Notes under the pieces: model-generated | Seen by the model: the letters and a program-made list of their open reading frames with translations, nothing else | Databases searched by the model: none | What the model was told of the DNA's origin: nothing | Position numbers and translations under genes: made by a program | Assembly: GCA_023935145.1 (NCBI GenBank) | Contig: CM043697.1 | Span: 47,716,001 to 47,780,000, forward strand | Origin: Bretschneidera sinensis | Lineage: Eukaryota > Streptophyta > Magnoliopsida > Brassicales > Akaniaceae | Direction of reading: 5' to 3' | Length of the DNA stretch: 64,000 bases | In this document: piece after piece, positions 9,911 through 22,046 of the stretch | Numbering within the stretch: the first letter of the stretch is position 1 | Layout: every line of letters begins with the position of its first letter

Positions 9911-11371
9911 TGATGAGAGCCATAAAATGCATCTCAATAGTGCTTAATCGTTAGCATTTTGGGGTTGATCTCGGTCTTAATCGCACTTTTACATGTTAAT
10001 AACTCAAAAGTGATATTCATAAATCATTGACTTAATTCGATGCATTTCAGGTGCCTTGGAGTCCAAAAGAAATGGAAAAGATATCATCGCTTAAAGCACA
10101 AAGTTTCAATACATATAGGAATGGAGGAGTGGTTATGAAGAGACAAAAGTGATGAAAAGCATTCAAAACACAAGAGCCAAAGCATGCCAAGACCAAGAGA
10201 AGTTATTTCAGCACTTGAAGAGCTAGGAGTACTAATGTGCACCACGGCGCGGCCAGACCAGCTCCGCTCTGCCCAAAACCACATCTTGGCATCCCTCCTA
10301 GCGCCGCACCGCCCAGAACCCCCTCTTGGCATCCTTCCTAGCGCCGTGCAGCGGCCAGACCAGCGCTGTACCGCCCAAAACCGCATCACTTGCACCCCTC
10401 CTAGTGTCGCGGTGTGGCTAGGGTAGCACTGCACCGCCCAACAAGGCACACTCATGAAGAAAGTAGAGTGTCGCACCACCCAGAAGAGAAAGACGCGCAC
10501 GCACACGGTCTTCTGACCTAATTAGGACGTCTAAGTGGCTATTTTGAGCCCAAAAATACCCTTGAACCCTTGTACTATAAATATAGCACTTAGGGTTGAA
10601 GAAAAGGCAATCAATCAAGGTATAGAAACTCCAAGAAGCAGCCTCATTCTCCTCCATCAAAGTGTTCAGCCATGAGTTTCATGGCGAACTAATCTCCAAG
10701 TAAGGCGAAGGGATGAATCCCTAGGTTTTGTTGTTCTTTAATTCCTTTATTTGTTCGGTTGTAATGGGGATTTATTGTCAAATATTGTTACAACTTATTC
10801 TTTAAACTAATTAGAAGATTTCCTTTCAATTCGGTGATTGTATCTTTCTCTTTGTTATAAGTTTAGTAATGTTTTTCTCATGTCAAGGCTGTTTGGATAT
10901 GATTGAGTCCTGAGGCTTATTCTCTAGGGTTGTCCATTACTACAATATTATTGTTAATGATACATTGTCGTTTCTTGATAACTCTATAGTTTAGGCCATA
11001 TGTGTTTAACAAATAAAGAAGAGTAAGTCATATCAATTACATTAGGGTTTGTACATGAGCTTTAATCGAATATCCACCGATTGCTTGTTTGGGATGTGAA
11101 ACTTGCAATCGAGATAAAGACGACTGAATTAAGATTGGAATAAAGGCAATGAGGCTAAGGAGAACTCTCAGAACCTTGTTGTTACTCTATTATTATTAAT
11201 CACAACTTATTATATATTCTGCTCTCAATTACTTCATTATCATATATTCTCACTCGATTTTATTGTTCGTGTTTAGGTTTACATCTTCTCTTATAGTTAA
11301 CATTGTTTCCCTATGGAATCGATACCCCAAAGATGTGCTACAACTACCGCGTTAGTCTTTGGGCGTAATCA
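9911..11371 (+). repeat. 5' LTR of element D (diverged family 1), 1461 bp
   Basis: Starts TGATGAGAGCC, ends GGGCGTAATCA. U3 carries a GC-rich block at about 10230-10450 with repeated TAGCGCCGCACCGCCCAGAA-like units, absent from other family-1 LTRs, and a TATA-like ACTATAAATATAG at about 10565. The U5 box UGUGCUACAAC (11334-11344) can pair with tRNA-Asp over 11 bp with two G-U pairs, 32 nt before the PBS. Confidence 0.75.
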
Positions 11372-11376
11372 AATTT

Positions 11377-11394
11377 TGGTGCCGTTGCCAGGGA
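11377..11394 (+). other. Primer-binding site, tRNA-Asp type (decayed)
   Basis: TGGTGCCGTTGCCAGGGA, two mismatches from the tRNA-Asp complement, 5 nt after the LTR end. Confidence 0.75.
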
Positions 11395-11518
11395 AACGCA
11401 CTTACTTACAAGAAGATTGTCAACCCTAAACCAAACGGTACTATCGTTCCCTTCTTTAAATTTTTAATTTTTGTTTTTGTTATGTTTTTATTTATCACTC
11501 GTAAAATTTAGTTGGTGT

Positions 11519-11735
11519 ATGCTTAGACTAAGAGATTCATGAGGGAGATTCATTAAAGGACCCGAACTAGAAATACCCTTCCCTTCCATGTCCGTTAGTG
11601 AAACCTCGCCTAGATCAAATTCTAGTGTACACCCAACATAAAATTTAGGAAACTGTGTTAACATGGCTAAAAACCCTAATAAAAATGTTGCTAGGACACT
11701 TAGAGATTACCTATATCTTAGCCGGACAGCCACAC
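11519..11735 (+). pseudogene. Truncated Athila-like gag of element D
   Basis: The ATG at 11519 gives MLRLRDS then a stop; the frame continues GRFIKGPELEIP and ends NVARTLRDYLYLSRTAT. It matches the N-terminus of gag in A and in L (55409). It is cut off by the copia-like LTR fragment at 11736. Confidence 0.65.
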
Positions 11736-12655
11736 TGTTGGTATTTGTCTAAGGTTTAAACATGTTTAAACATGGTTCAAAGATGGTTAAAGTCTAAACC
11801 AAGGTTGGAAGATTAAAATACAACTTGTTAAAGGAGTGCACACATGTGTGTACATCCATTTGGATGTGTGTGCACACCCCTAATCACCAAAGCAAAGTAG
11901 TGCGCACTACTGTGTGAAGAGTAGCATTAGTGTGCGCCATGCCCCTCCTTCACTAGCACCGTGCCACCCAGTAAGAGAGGTGTTGGAAGAAGGGCAGCGC
12001 CGCACCGCTCCTCCACCAGCACTGGACCACCCAAAATGTGGTGCAAAGGGACTCTGCCCAGCGCCTCATCGCCCCCTGTTCAGCGCCTAGGCGCTAGGCA
12101 AAGCTGAAGCACACATTGGCAGCTTGCTTGAACCTCCTCTTAGGTGCATGGATGCAAGGTTAAAATGCACAGCACCACTTAAGATTGATGGAGGGCCATG
12201 GTTAAGTGGTCATCAAGATCTAAGGGTAGAGAATGACACATAAGATTGGACAAGAGTTGGTGCACTATATAAAGGGTCACCTAAGTTCAATCTTATAACA
12301 TAAGATGTGAAAGACATTGTAATACAAGACACAAGTGTCTGTGTGATAGATATACAAGAGAGAATTGTGTGAGAGTGCAAAGACACAGACATACAAGGGG
12401 GATTTATTATAGAGAGGCTGGTTGTAAAGAAGAGAGATTAGTATAGAAAGTGATAAAGTCTTTCTTGTTCTCTTCTTTGTTCCTTCAAGAACTTGAGCTT
12501 CTTGAAGAGGGTTGTTGTATTTGTAAAGAACCATTGATTTAGTGCAGAGAGTTCAAAGGAACTCATGGGGATATAGGCTATTGCCGAACCTCGATAACAA
12601 ATCACTTGTCTTCTTTTCTTATTTGCTTTCGATTGCTGTATTGCTGTATTACTTG
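11736..12655 (+). repeat. Copia-like LTR fragment inside element D
   Basis: Begins TGTTGGTATTTG. It has a TATA box TATATAAA at 12266-12273 and a U5-type TATTGCCGAACCTCG at about 12585, typical of Ty1/copia LTRs. It breaks into family-1 LTR sequence at about 12655 with no clean end, so it is a truncated LTR or the scar of a larger deletion. U3 is GC-rich (about 11930-12120) with GCGCCGCACCGCTCC, resembling the motif in D's own LTR. An inverted repeat around 11843-11880 can form a hairpin. No coding sequence recognised. Confidence 0.5.
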
Positions 12656-12939
12656 TTTGGGATGTGAAACTTGCAATCGAGATAAAGACGACTGAATTAA
12701 GATTGGAATAAAAGCAACGAGACTAGGGAGGACTCCCGGAACCTTGTTGTTACTCTTTTATTATTAATCACAACTTATTACATAGTCTGCTCTCAATTAC
12801 TTCATTATCATATATTCTCACTCGATCTTATTGTTTGTGTTTAGGTTTACATCTTCTCTTATAGTTAACATTGTTTCCCTGTGGAATCGACACCCCAAAA
12901 CTGTGCTATAACTACTACGTTAGTCTTTAAGCGTAATCA
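12656..12939 (+). repeat. 3' LTR remnant of element D
   Basis: Last about 285 bp of the D LTR, near-identical to 11090-11371, ending GCGTAATCA before the TGTGT duplication. The U5 box is CTGTGCTATAAC (12901-12912); its one difference from the other copies (C to T) still pairs with tRNA-Asp as U-G. Confidence 0.7.
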
Positions 12940-14178
12940 TGTGTGCATCAGTTCAAGTTTGGGGGTATGCTATGAGCTATGCCAGCCATCTAGTTCTCCA
13001 TTTCCCAGGTCAGATCTTTCCATGTCACTCACATATTGGGGTCGATGTGTAAATTAAGTTTGGGGGTATGGGAGACATAGTCACACACTCTGTCCCAGTT
13101 TTTTTAGTATTATTGAAAATATAAATGCATGTTCATATTGTTTTGAAAATTTTGGTTGATTTAAACAAATATTATGATAAGATTTCATCAGTAAGCTTAA
13201 AATCTAGAACACATGGTCTAATTATAAAGTTCTAAAAATTTAAATACTTACTTCAAGGCATTTAAGAATTCACAAGTTTGATCTAAATCTGACAGGAGCA
13301 CATTAGCACATAATTGTGTGGGGTATGACATATAATTTTTATGTGTATGTTTTCATGGCCAAACCGTAATCGGATAACTTGTTAGAAGAACACCTTGGCA
13401 TAGAAAAAAAAATTTATTGCACAAAAAGAGAAAATAAAATGCTCTTAATGATCATTAAATAAAGTTTCCACTGAGTAACTGGACCTCTTGCCTCAATAAG
13501 CAGTGAGTGTTCACGTCAAAAGGTGAGAATTGTGCTTAAAATGATCATTAAATAAAGTTTTCACTGAGTAACTGGACCTCTTGCCTTAGTAAGCAGTGAG
13601 TGTTCATGTCAAAAGGTCAAAATTTTACTTGGCAGCATTAAGACTACTTAGTTTCGTAGCCTTTTTTACTTGAGTTAGTAAGTCCTTAGGGGTGTCCTTA
13701 CACCTAATGCCCTAAAACCATCTGGTTTGAGAGTCATTGGCTAAACACTTGCTTCATGGGTCAATTAGAAAGCTTAAAGAAACTCAACATGGCAAAAATA
13801 TCATAATAAAAGAAAAAGAAAGAAACAAAACTATGCCATTATTGTTCATTATGATAGGAAATTCAGTGAATGTTGAGGCACGAAACACTATACATTGTAG
13901 TTATTTGGAAGCTTCATCTTTTATGTGTTAATTCACCACACACTAAGTCAGACTTGTGATGCTTTCACCGGCCTCGAATAAGTGATTAGATTTTAAAACT
14001 CTTATTCATTGCAAAGATGTGTTTATATTTTAAGCCTGCTCATGAATAAATATCATGGCTTTGTGTGTGAACAAAATTTTTAGATATCATGAATGATGAA
14101 TTTATCTTTGTTATTGTTTTTCAGTTAGTTTTTCGTTTTGTATTACTAAGAGACTAGCAATATGTCAGTTTGGGGGTG

Positions 14179-15450
14179 TGATAAGTGCTTAAATATTCAT
14201 ATTTAAGCCCTTTAATTTACATTTGTTAAGCTATTTGTTTACATATTTTATTCTATTTTACTTCATTTTTGTGTTTTCTATGTTTTTATAGGTTCTTGGA
14301 GAAAAAATGGCATTTTGGAACTCAAAGGAAGAAATCTAGAAGACCTAGAAGCAGCCAAGTGCGATCGAGCATAGAAGAGTGTGATCGAGTGCACAAGCAC
14401 TCGTGCACACACATAGAAGGCTCGAGCGCAACCTTGCACTCAAGCGCAAAAGCATGAGATCGAGCGCACACGTGCAGTAAAACAGCAGAGCCAGTTTTGG
14501 AAAGAATAGTTTGGGTCTTGTTTTGGAAATTAGGGTTTCGAGGTGTCCTTAGAACCTTATAAATAGGCATGTAAAACACAGAAACAGGACTTTTAATCTT
14601 CTTTTTGCTTTTGGAGTTTGGAGCTTTGGGAGACGAATTGATGACTCTTCTCTCAGTTTTTTCTTTCCTTTATTTTATTTTATGAAGATGTTTAGCATCA
14701 CAACTATGTGTAACTAACTCTTAGTAAGGGCTTAATTGAAGCCATAATTATGTTTACTCAATAATTCAGTATTGGCAACTTTGCGATATTTATGTTATGA
14801 TGCTTAACTTGATTAATGCTTGTTTTTATTTAAATTCCTCATATGTGTTTGTCTGATCAATGTATGCATGTGGTATGGATTAGTTAGTTGAATCAATTTG
14901 GATGACCGAGTCCTGGGTTTAACAATAGTAACAAAAGAAATCTACATCGGGTTCTTGGGTTAATCAACATGGGAAACCGGGAGTATATACTATGCCCTAG
15001 GTCTCGTGTGGTTGTCGATTTTCACAGATCTTATACTCTCTTAAGGAACAACTCAGTATACACCATGCTGAATCCTTTAAGAAAGAAAAGAGTTAGAGTA
15101 TATACTATGCCTAACTTGTTGCTTAGGGAAATCAATAGCTTAAGGAGCGGACCATGCCCTTAGGTTTACAAACATTAGGTATTCATGATATGAGTAAAGC
15201 ATTGACATATCGTTTTATTGTGGTAGCATGATTAGTGGTGGATCTCAAGTCCCTAAGCCTTTATCATTATTAATTCAAACTCAATATTTATTTATCTCAT
15301 TTTATTATTGAGAAACTAATTCTAAAGCAAAATTCACCAATCCCTGTGGAGATGATCTCGTATTTGCACACTATACTACTGTTGACCTTGTGCACTTGCA
15401 AATAAAACTGTTCAAATATTTGCTTATTAATTTAGGTAGATAATTGCACA
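14179..15450 (+). repeat. Family-2 LTR (3' LTR of element C), 1272 bp
   Basis: Follows PPT GTTTGGGGGTG, starts TGATAAGTGC, ends TAATTGCACA. It holds motif copies related to GTGCGATCGAGCGCAC at 14357-14475, TATAAATA at 14558-14565, four spaced copies related to AGTAGATACCATGCC (about 14981-15150), and an exact 10-nt complement to tRNA-Asp, ACTATACTAC, at 15370-15379. It abuts the protease region of element E, marking C as the insertion into E; the other junction is outside the window. Confidence 0.8.
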
Positions 15451-17937
15451 ATAGATATGTGTCTCCCTCTCCCAGAAATATGACTCAAAGTGCTTAGGTA
15501 ACTCTTTAAGCTCAAGCTTAGGTGGAGTAGTATCTTCCTTAGGTAGAGAACTTGGCAATTCTAAAGGTTTGCTAGACTCTTCTTGGGGAGACACTGGTAT
15601 TGCACTATCTAACATCTCATGATACCCTTTGGCCTCCTCTTCTAGTGTTTCCTCTACTCTCTTAGTTGTAAGAGCAACTTCAAGCTTGTCCTTTATTTCT
15701 GTCTGCAAATAAGTGTTATAAACAAGTGAGTCCACACAATCAATAAAAGAACACTTATCGTTAGTAAAAATAGAAGGAGTGGCTAGAGAATTAAACACTT
15801 TAAATTGTACAGTCTCTCCCAAGATTGTCATCGCTAACCTCCCATTATGGACATCAATAATAGTCTTGGTTGTAGCCATAAATGGTCTACCAAGAAGAAT
15901 TGTGTGCTCTTTGTCCTTAGATGGGGTTCCGCAACTATTCCACGAGCATAATCACTTTGTCTATCTGCACCAATATATCCTCAACTATTCCCTTAGGATA
16001 TTTAACTGACCTATCAGCTAGTTGAAGGGACATGTTGTTGATTTAAGCTCCCCCAAACCTAGTTGCAAGTATTTTAAATATGGCATGAGATTTATACTTG
16101 CTCCTAAGTCTAGCATTGCTTTGGCGACCTTCTTCTTTCCCATTGTGATGTTAATGATGAAACTTCCGGGATCTTTCAGCTTAGGTGGCAAGCTTTGTTG
16201 GAGCACTGTACTAGCAACTTCTAACACCATTACTTTTTCATTCTTCTCATATTTCCTTTTTTTAGTGTTAAGTTCCTTAAAGAATTTCGCAAATGATGGC
16301 ATATTCCTGATAACATCCAAAAGAGGCAAATTAATATTCACTTTAGAAAGCATGTCAAAAATATCAAAAAATTGCTTATCCTGTTTAACATCCTTCAAAC
16401 GTCTTGGATAAGGAATAAGAGGCCTGTAAGGCTCAGTTGCCTTGTGCAGTGTCATGAAGGAAGATGGCTCATTCTCTTTGTTCTCCTCAAATGTTTGAGA
16501 AGATTGTGGATCTTCAGCTGGATTTCTTTTAGGAGTGTCATGCTTCTTTTGCTTCTCAATTGATTTTCCTACATCACATGGCAAGTTATAAGAAATTTTA
16601 TCATCAGAATTGTTGTTAAGAATTTTACCACTTCGCAATTGTTGATTTTCCTACATCACATAACCTTTTCTTGCTCAGGTTGGCTAGGCAACTTCCCTTT
16701 TTGATGTACTTGAAATTGTTCCGCAAGTTGCCCAACTTGTACTTCCACCCTCTTCATTGATACCTCTAAGGAATCCAACCTTTGGCTATGTCTCTCATGG
16801 TTCTCTTTGCTAGCTTGAATAAAAGCACTCAAATTCTCCTCCAAAGTTGGATTTCTAGGCTGATTGGGTGGTGCAACTTGGTTTTGATATTGAACCAGTC
16901 TTGAACTTTGAGCATATATAGGAGTGTTCTTAGCCTTCCAGGAGAAATTGAGATGATTTCTCCACCCAGGGTTATAAGTGTTAGAATATGGATCCCTTGG
17001 CTTAGGTTGGTAAGACTTCATTGCATTAACAAGTTCTTGTTCATTTCCTGCATAAGATTCGTAAGACAAAGAACAAGTTTTAGTACCGTGACCAAAAACC
17101 CCACAAACTCCACATACCTCATGATTAGGCGTGTTTGTGGTAGTGAGAAGTTTGACTTGTTTGGTCAACTATGCAAGTTGCATTGCCATATCATTGTTAG
17201 AGCTTAATTCATTAACCTAAATTCTCCTTCCTCTTACACTCTTTTGTTAGGAATTAGTACCCAACATCTCATATAGCTCGTATGTCTCCTCAGTAGTCTT
17301 TTCTCCCGTGGCTCCACCGGCAACGTTATCAACCGTATATTAACACTGTTGTGTCAATCCATTATAAAAGAATTAACTTTGTAGCTGTAATGGGTAATGA
17401 TGGTAACGTGGCAATCTTAATTCTCAACTCAGTGGTCTTCTGATGGGAGTAGAATTTGTTCATGAACCGATTGTAGACCACTTCCCATGTAGTCAAAGAA
17501 CCGGGTGGAAGAGTCATCAACCACGTTTTTGCTCTATCTTTTAATGTGTAGGGGAAGTATCTCATCCTAAGTTGATCCTCATTCAGCCCTTGTAGAGGAA
17601 AAGTCTGAACTGTTGCATAGAAATCCCTTATGAAGGATAATGGGTCTTCATTTGGAATTCCGTAGTATGAATGAAGAATACTAAAGTGGATTTTTTTTAT
17701 CTCATAAGTCCGTGCAGCTTCCCCCAATTGGATATAAGATGTGGAAGTGCCAATGATCGGCCTTGCATACTCCTTCATTATAATTTGTCTTTTAGCTCCT
17801 TCTATTCTTTCAGGCTCCTCTTTTTCTATTCCCTCAACCTTTTCTTCTTCTTCCGTAGGTTGTAACGTCTCCCTTAGCCTATGGATGTTGTCTATTGTTG
17901 GCACTAGATTTCTCCCTTGGGATCTTCTACTGTGCAT
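15451..17937 (-). pseudogene. Broken gag-protease polyprotein of element E (Athila-like)
   Basis: Read from 17937. MHSRRSQGRN is followed by the gag core with YYGIPNEDPLSFIRDFY and KDRAKTWLMTLPPGSLTTW (to 17362). After a damaged stretch comes a zinc knuckle CGVCGVFGHGTKTC (CX2CX4HX4C) and YNPGWRNHLNFSWKAKN (17168-16656). The aspartic protease region follows with AMLDLGASINLMPY (16638-16018) and its C-terminal continuation (15879-15451, LKELPKHFESYF). Breaks lie near 17200-17360, 16640-16660 and 15880-16018. It ends where C's LTR inserted; RT and beyond, if present, lie outside the window. Confidence 0.75.
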
Positions 17938-18152
17938 GTACCTGAAGAAAACAAAAGAAAAATTAAGCTACCAGGAATCAAGAGAGCGAACATCAAGAAA
18001 CAAATTAATGCCAATTTAAATCAAGAAAATCAAGAAGCAAATAAAGAAAATTTGATGAAATAAAAGAAATAAAAATTACGCCTAAAAGAAACAAAAGAAA
18101 CAAAATAAAAAAAATAAAAACAAAGAAAATAACTAAAGAATTAAATGCCAAT

Positions 18153-18170
18153 TCTCCAGCAACGGCGCAA
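18153..18170 (-). other. Primer-binding site of element E, tRNA-Asp type, decayed
   Basis: Minus strand TTGCGCCGTTGCTGGAGA, three mismatches from the tRNA-Asp complement, 9 nt from the LTR end. Confidence 0.6.
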
Positions 18171-18179
18171 AAAACTTGA

Positions 18180-19535
18180 TGTGCAAATTTTAAATGCTCG
18201 CAAGTGCACGAATCACAAATAGTATTGCGATGAGTTTACTCTCAAGGTCAATCTCTCAATGAATTGCAATGGTTTAAATCCTACATTACTTTCTTAAAAT
18301 TACCAAAAAAAAACTCTAAAATTAAATCCTAAACACTCTAATTAAAAGATTTCATAAGAGAAAATTGAAATAAAAACAATTAAGTAAATTACACAAAACG
18401 AATTTTGAAAAGATGAGTATAATCAATAAGAACAATTGGGAGTTTAGCTTGCTATCCAATCATGAATTGGAACATTTGGTGAATATAAAGAATTAATCAA
18501 CATCCAAGATTATTGGTTTTTCCGCTAAGACTAGAGAATGCTATTGATCGTGTTTATTCTCAATTTATAACTAATTAATTAAATCCCATGGATTGTGTTC
18601 ATCAATTAATTAGTTAAATTAAGTATAAGGAAAATACAACCACCTAAATCACAATTTGATTTGAATCCTAATTTAAATTCTTATTCAAGAAAGCTTAATT
18701 AGGTTTAAATGATTTTTCCTCAACCTAATCTCGAATATTAACCTTGACTATCAATAATAGATGGCCAATCCACAAGCAATAATCAAAGGTATGAAGGATA
18801 TTGAATAAGAAATAATCTGGAAAATTTCATAAAACTAAATCCACCAAAATATCCAAAATAATCAAGGCAGCTAAGCCAAACGTCCAACAATGCATTCAGC
18901 TGCTCATGCTTAAATCCCAATCACAGAATTCAAATACTCAGGTTACAAGCATATTGAAGGACAAAAGGAGCAAAGATAGAATTTCTTCTCGAATTTCAAG
19001 ATGAATCCTCACTTCTACCATGCTGAAATCATGTATAGCCTGACCTTTGTCTACTAAAATTGTCATAACTTTCTCTAGAAAATTATATTTATGATCTATA
19101 AAATTTTTCAAAAAATAGACATCTGGATCTTTCCAAAATTTATGGCTCAGCTTCTGGTTCTTTCTAAATCAATACAGTTTAATCTGCCAAAATCACTTAT
19201 GCCACGCTGAAATCACGCACAGCTTGACATTTGTCTACTAAAACTGTCATAAATTTCTCTAGAAAAAATATATTTATGAGTTGTAAAATTATTTAGAAAA
19301 TAGACATTCAGATCTTTCCAAGCACGTATTTCTCATCTCCTGGTTCTTCCTGAATCAATATAGTTTAATCCGTAAAAATGACTGATCTTTACGGGCAATT
19401 CTGGCAATTTAGTGAAACTCCTTTCCAAGTGCTTGTGAACCTGTAAAACAACTTAAAGTAACAAATTCCTAAGCTAAACATATAAATAAATACTTGAAAA
19501 ATATACAAAATACTAGGACAAATATTTTTTCATCA
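18180..19535 (-). repeat. 5' LTR of element E, 1356 bp, with internal duplication
   Basis: The minus strand runs from TGATGAAAAAATATT (19535) to TTTGCACA (18180). It contains two copies of a 180-bp segment (about 19020-19199 and 19200-19380, both with TGTCTACTAAAA and TTCTCTAGAAA on the plus strand). The same segment, and GGGCAATTCT, occur once in family-1 LTRs, so E and family 1 share an ancestor here. At the site of the tRNA-Asp box only ACTAT is kept. It is inserted in copia element F. Confidence 0.7.
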
Positions 19536-20930
19536 GTAATCTATCTCTTCATACACTTTACAATGGTTCCGATGACATTATGATTGGCGATGGCTCGGGT
19601 CTTCCTATAACTGACACTAGTTCTACACCTTTTACCACTCATAACACCTCATTTAAATTAGACAATGTTTTGTGTGTCCCTAGCATGAAAAAGAATCTAA
19701 TTTCCATTTTTAATTTTGTACATCCAACAATGTCTTAGTTGAATTCTTACCATCCTCTTTTCTTGTGAAGGAACTTCTCACGGGGGCAATCCTTTTGAAG
19801 GGTCAAATGAAGGATGTGGTGTATGAATGACCGGTTTCCTTTTAAACGACATCTCCATTAATAGCCTTTTCTAGTGTCAAAACTTTTTCTTCTGAATGGC
19901 ATTATAGATTAGGCCATCCTGTATTTCCCATTTTAAAACACATTGTTTCGCATTATCAGTTAGATTTTTCTTCATCTATGTCATATTATTTTTTGTGTAA
20001 TGCTTGTCACTGCAATAAAAGCCATAAACTACCATTCTCTACATCAACTGTTGTCTCCTCTCAACCTCTTGAAATTATTTTCTCTGATGTGTGGACTTCA
20101 CCTTTTATCTCACATGATGGTTTTAAATATTATGTCATATTTGTTGATCACTTTACTAAATACATTTGGTTTTATCCCCCCCCCCCCAACAGAAATATGA
20201 AGTTAAAGATGTGTTTATAAGATTTAAAGCCACTGTGGAAACACACTTTCACAATAAAATTCATACACTTTATTCCAATAATGGTGGTGAATACTTGGCT
20301 CTTCAAACTTTTCTTGCTACCCATGGAATCACTCACTTTACCACTCCACCACACACTCCTGAACACAATGGGTACTCTGAATGACGTCATCGTCACATTG
20401 TTGAAACATATCTCACTTTCCTCTCTCATGCATAACTTCCTTTGACATTTTGGACTCATGCCTTTGCCACTACTATTTACCTAGTAAATTGTATGCCCAC
20501 TCCCACATTAAATCTATCATCTCCCCATGAAAACATTTTTGGCTCTCCCCTTAACTACTCTAAACTTAGGATTTTTGGTTTTTTATGCTATCCATGGTTA
20601 CATCCTTATTCATCTCACAAACTTGAGTCTCGCTCCAAGCCTTGTATTTTTCTAGGATATTCTCTTACTCAAAGTACTTATCTGTGTTATCATCCTCCCA
20701 CATCTAGATTGTATGTCTCTTGTCATGTCAAATTTTTTGAGTCCGTTTTCCCTTCTCTTACTTTATCCATGTAATCTGCCCATCCACAACCCGACACCAT
20801 CTCCACATGGATTCCTCTTATAATCACAGTTCCAACCAACCAAGCTTCCTCCGGGACACTCAACACACCATCTACAGTTCAACCTTAAGGGCAGCCCTCT
20901 TGTGATTCTTCGTTCCCTTCTACCAGTCTG
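19536..20930 (+). pseudogene. Element F: Ty1/copia GAG-pre-integrase and integrase fragment
   Basis: Reads IMIGDGSGLPIT and VLCVPSMKKNLISI (pre-integrase, about 19580-19715), WHYRLGHPVFPILKHI (about 19898), a zinc region CNACHCNKSHKLPF, and integrase with FSDVWTSPF and VDHFTKYIWFYP. LYSNNGGEY has Asn where copia integrases have catalytic Asp. EHNGYSE is followed by a stop. FWTHAFATTIYLVN and FLGYSLTQSTYLCY follow to about 20770. A poly-C run at 20178-20188 shifts the frame. RT is absent; the fragment ends near 20930. Confidence 0.75.
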
Positions 20931-20957
20931 TAAACCGAGGTTTAAACCTAAGATGGG

Positions 20958-22028
20958 TGTATTAGGTTTTAAAAAACTTTTTGCTAATTAACTTGCAAGT
21001 TTTTAAAACAGTTCAATAAGCAAGGCACACAATAAAAATAATATGCTTGAAAACAAGGGAGTTAAGGAAAAGAATATATAAACTCCGTTTATAGTGGTTC
21101 GACAATATCAGAATCTCTCTGACCCTACGTCCACTGTCTTTAAAGAACCTCCTTGAAGTAATAGACTAATCGTTAGTCGAGCAACTTCACAGCTGTTGCA
21201 CAAACCTTATAAACAATCTTTTCCTTACGGAAGTTACAACAAAGTGTTTAATTCTAAAAACTTTAAGAGTTACACCAACTCTTTCTCTTTATAATAAATG
21301 GTATTAACTATAAAGTAAATGGTAGAGAGATAGTAATGAATGTTTTTATAAATGAAGAATATTTCTCTTTCAAGAACAAACTTAAAGAATGGCTCACAAT
21401 GAAATTTTCAAAGCTTTTGAGAGTTAATGAGCTATTTGACTAATTGAATGTGCTATCTTCCTTGTTTAAATACTCATTGAAGTAGGTTTATATAGCCTTG
21501 AACTTATATGGCCGTTTGATGCTAACTTAGTAGGTTTGGGGCATTAAATGCTCAAGTCTTGCGTCTCAAATGGTCATATTTTTGAATTACCAATCGACTG
21601 GGTCCTTGTAGGCTTTAGGCTTAGGGAGAGTACCAGTCGACTGGGTCATAGGATCAGTTGACTGGGAACTTACTGTCCCTTTTTCTAGTCGACTGGTATA
21701 GAGACCCAGTCGACTGGGTTGTCTTTAAACCCAGTTTTTATGTTTCAAAATAGTTTTTGACTTAGAAACATTTTTGTATTTTAGTTTTGTCAAAATCTTT
21801 TGTAAATTGAGCCATAGATCAAGCTAAGTAATCGAATTTAGAGATTTACAAAGTGATTCAATTACCTTAGTGTCTATTCTAGGTCTTCTATCTTCTTTTA
21901 GTGTATGAACGAGTTGAGTTCTTGCATCATGTTTTTGTACTGAATGCTTTTACTGCTTAGACACTTAGATAAAACTGTTAGTGTAATTTAAATAGTGTTT
22001 TGTCATTATTAAAATAAAATATGGGTCA
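20958..22028 (-). repeat. Copia-type LTR (element G), about 1071 bp
   Basis: The minus strand starts TGACCCATATTTT after a purine tract and ends CCTAATACA. U5 contains GTGGACGTAGGG and TGTCGAACCACTATAAACG, typical of copia LTR ends. Within 130 bp (21591-21718) there are five copies of the palindrome CCAGTCGACTGG or one-to-two-base variants. The internal side lies to the right, so this is the 3' LTR of a minus-strand element. Exact ends are inferred from TG/CA and the purine tract. Confidence 0.6.
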
Positions 22029-22046
22029 AAAATCTCTCCCTTTTTT
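22029..22046 (-). other. Polypurine tract of element G
   Basis: Minus strand AAAAAAGGGAGAGATTTT directly before the LTR start, close to the AAAAAGGGGGAGATTG tract typical of plant copia elements. Confidence 0.6.

Larger units (their letters stand above)
9911..12939 (+). mobile_element. Element D: family-1-like Athila element nested in C, internally rearranged
   Basis: Flanked by perfect 5-bp target duplications TGTGT (9906-9910 and 12940-12944) inside C's 3'UTR. It contains a full 5' LTR (9911-11371), a PBS (11377-11394), the first about 220 bp of gag (11519-11735), a copia-like LTR fragment (11736 to about 12655) and the last about 285 bp of its own 3' LTR. Most of the internal region is lost. 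Confidence 0.75.
9712..14178 (+). other. 3'UTR of element C (family 2), split by element D
   Basis: Two parts, 9712-9910 and 12940-14178. The first begins with the end of the env-like ORF (CAGCAGTGA, as in N) and contains the double hairpin (9737-9783, stem CGTCT/AGACG intact). The second carries PPT-like AAGTTTGGGGG at about 12957 and 13060, the doubled GAGTAACTGG block (about 13466-13526 and 13559-13618, period 93), the hairpin block at 13685-13740 and the final PPT (14168-14178). No gene in the stretch. Confidence 0.65.

Noticed and set aside
10084..10660. Overlapping open frames on both strands in D's LTR
   Set aside because: GC-rich repeated block lowers stop-codon frequency; no recognisable domain; inside an LTR.
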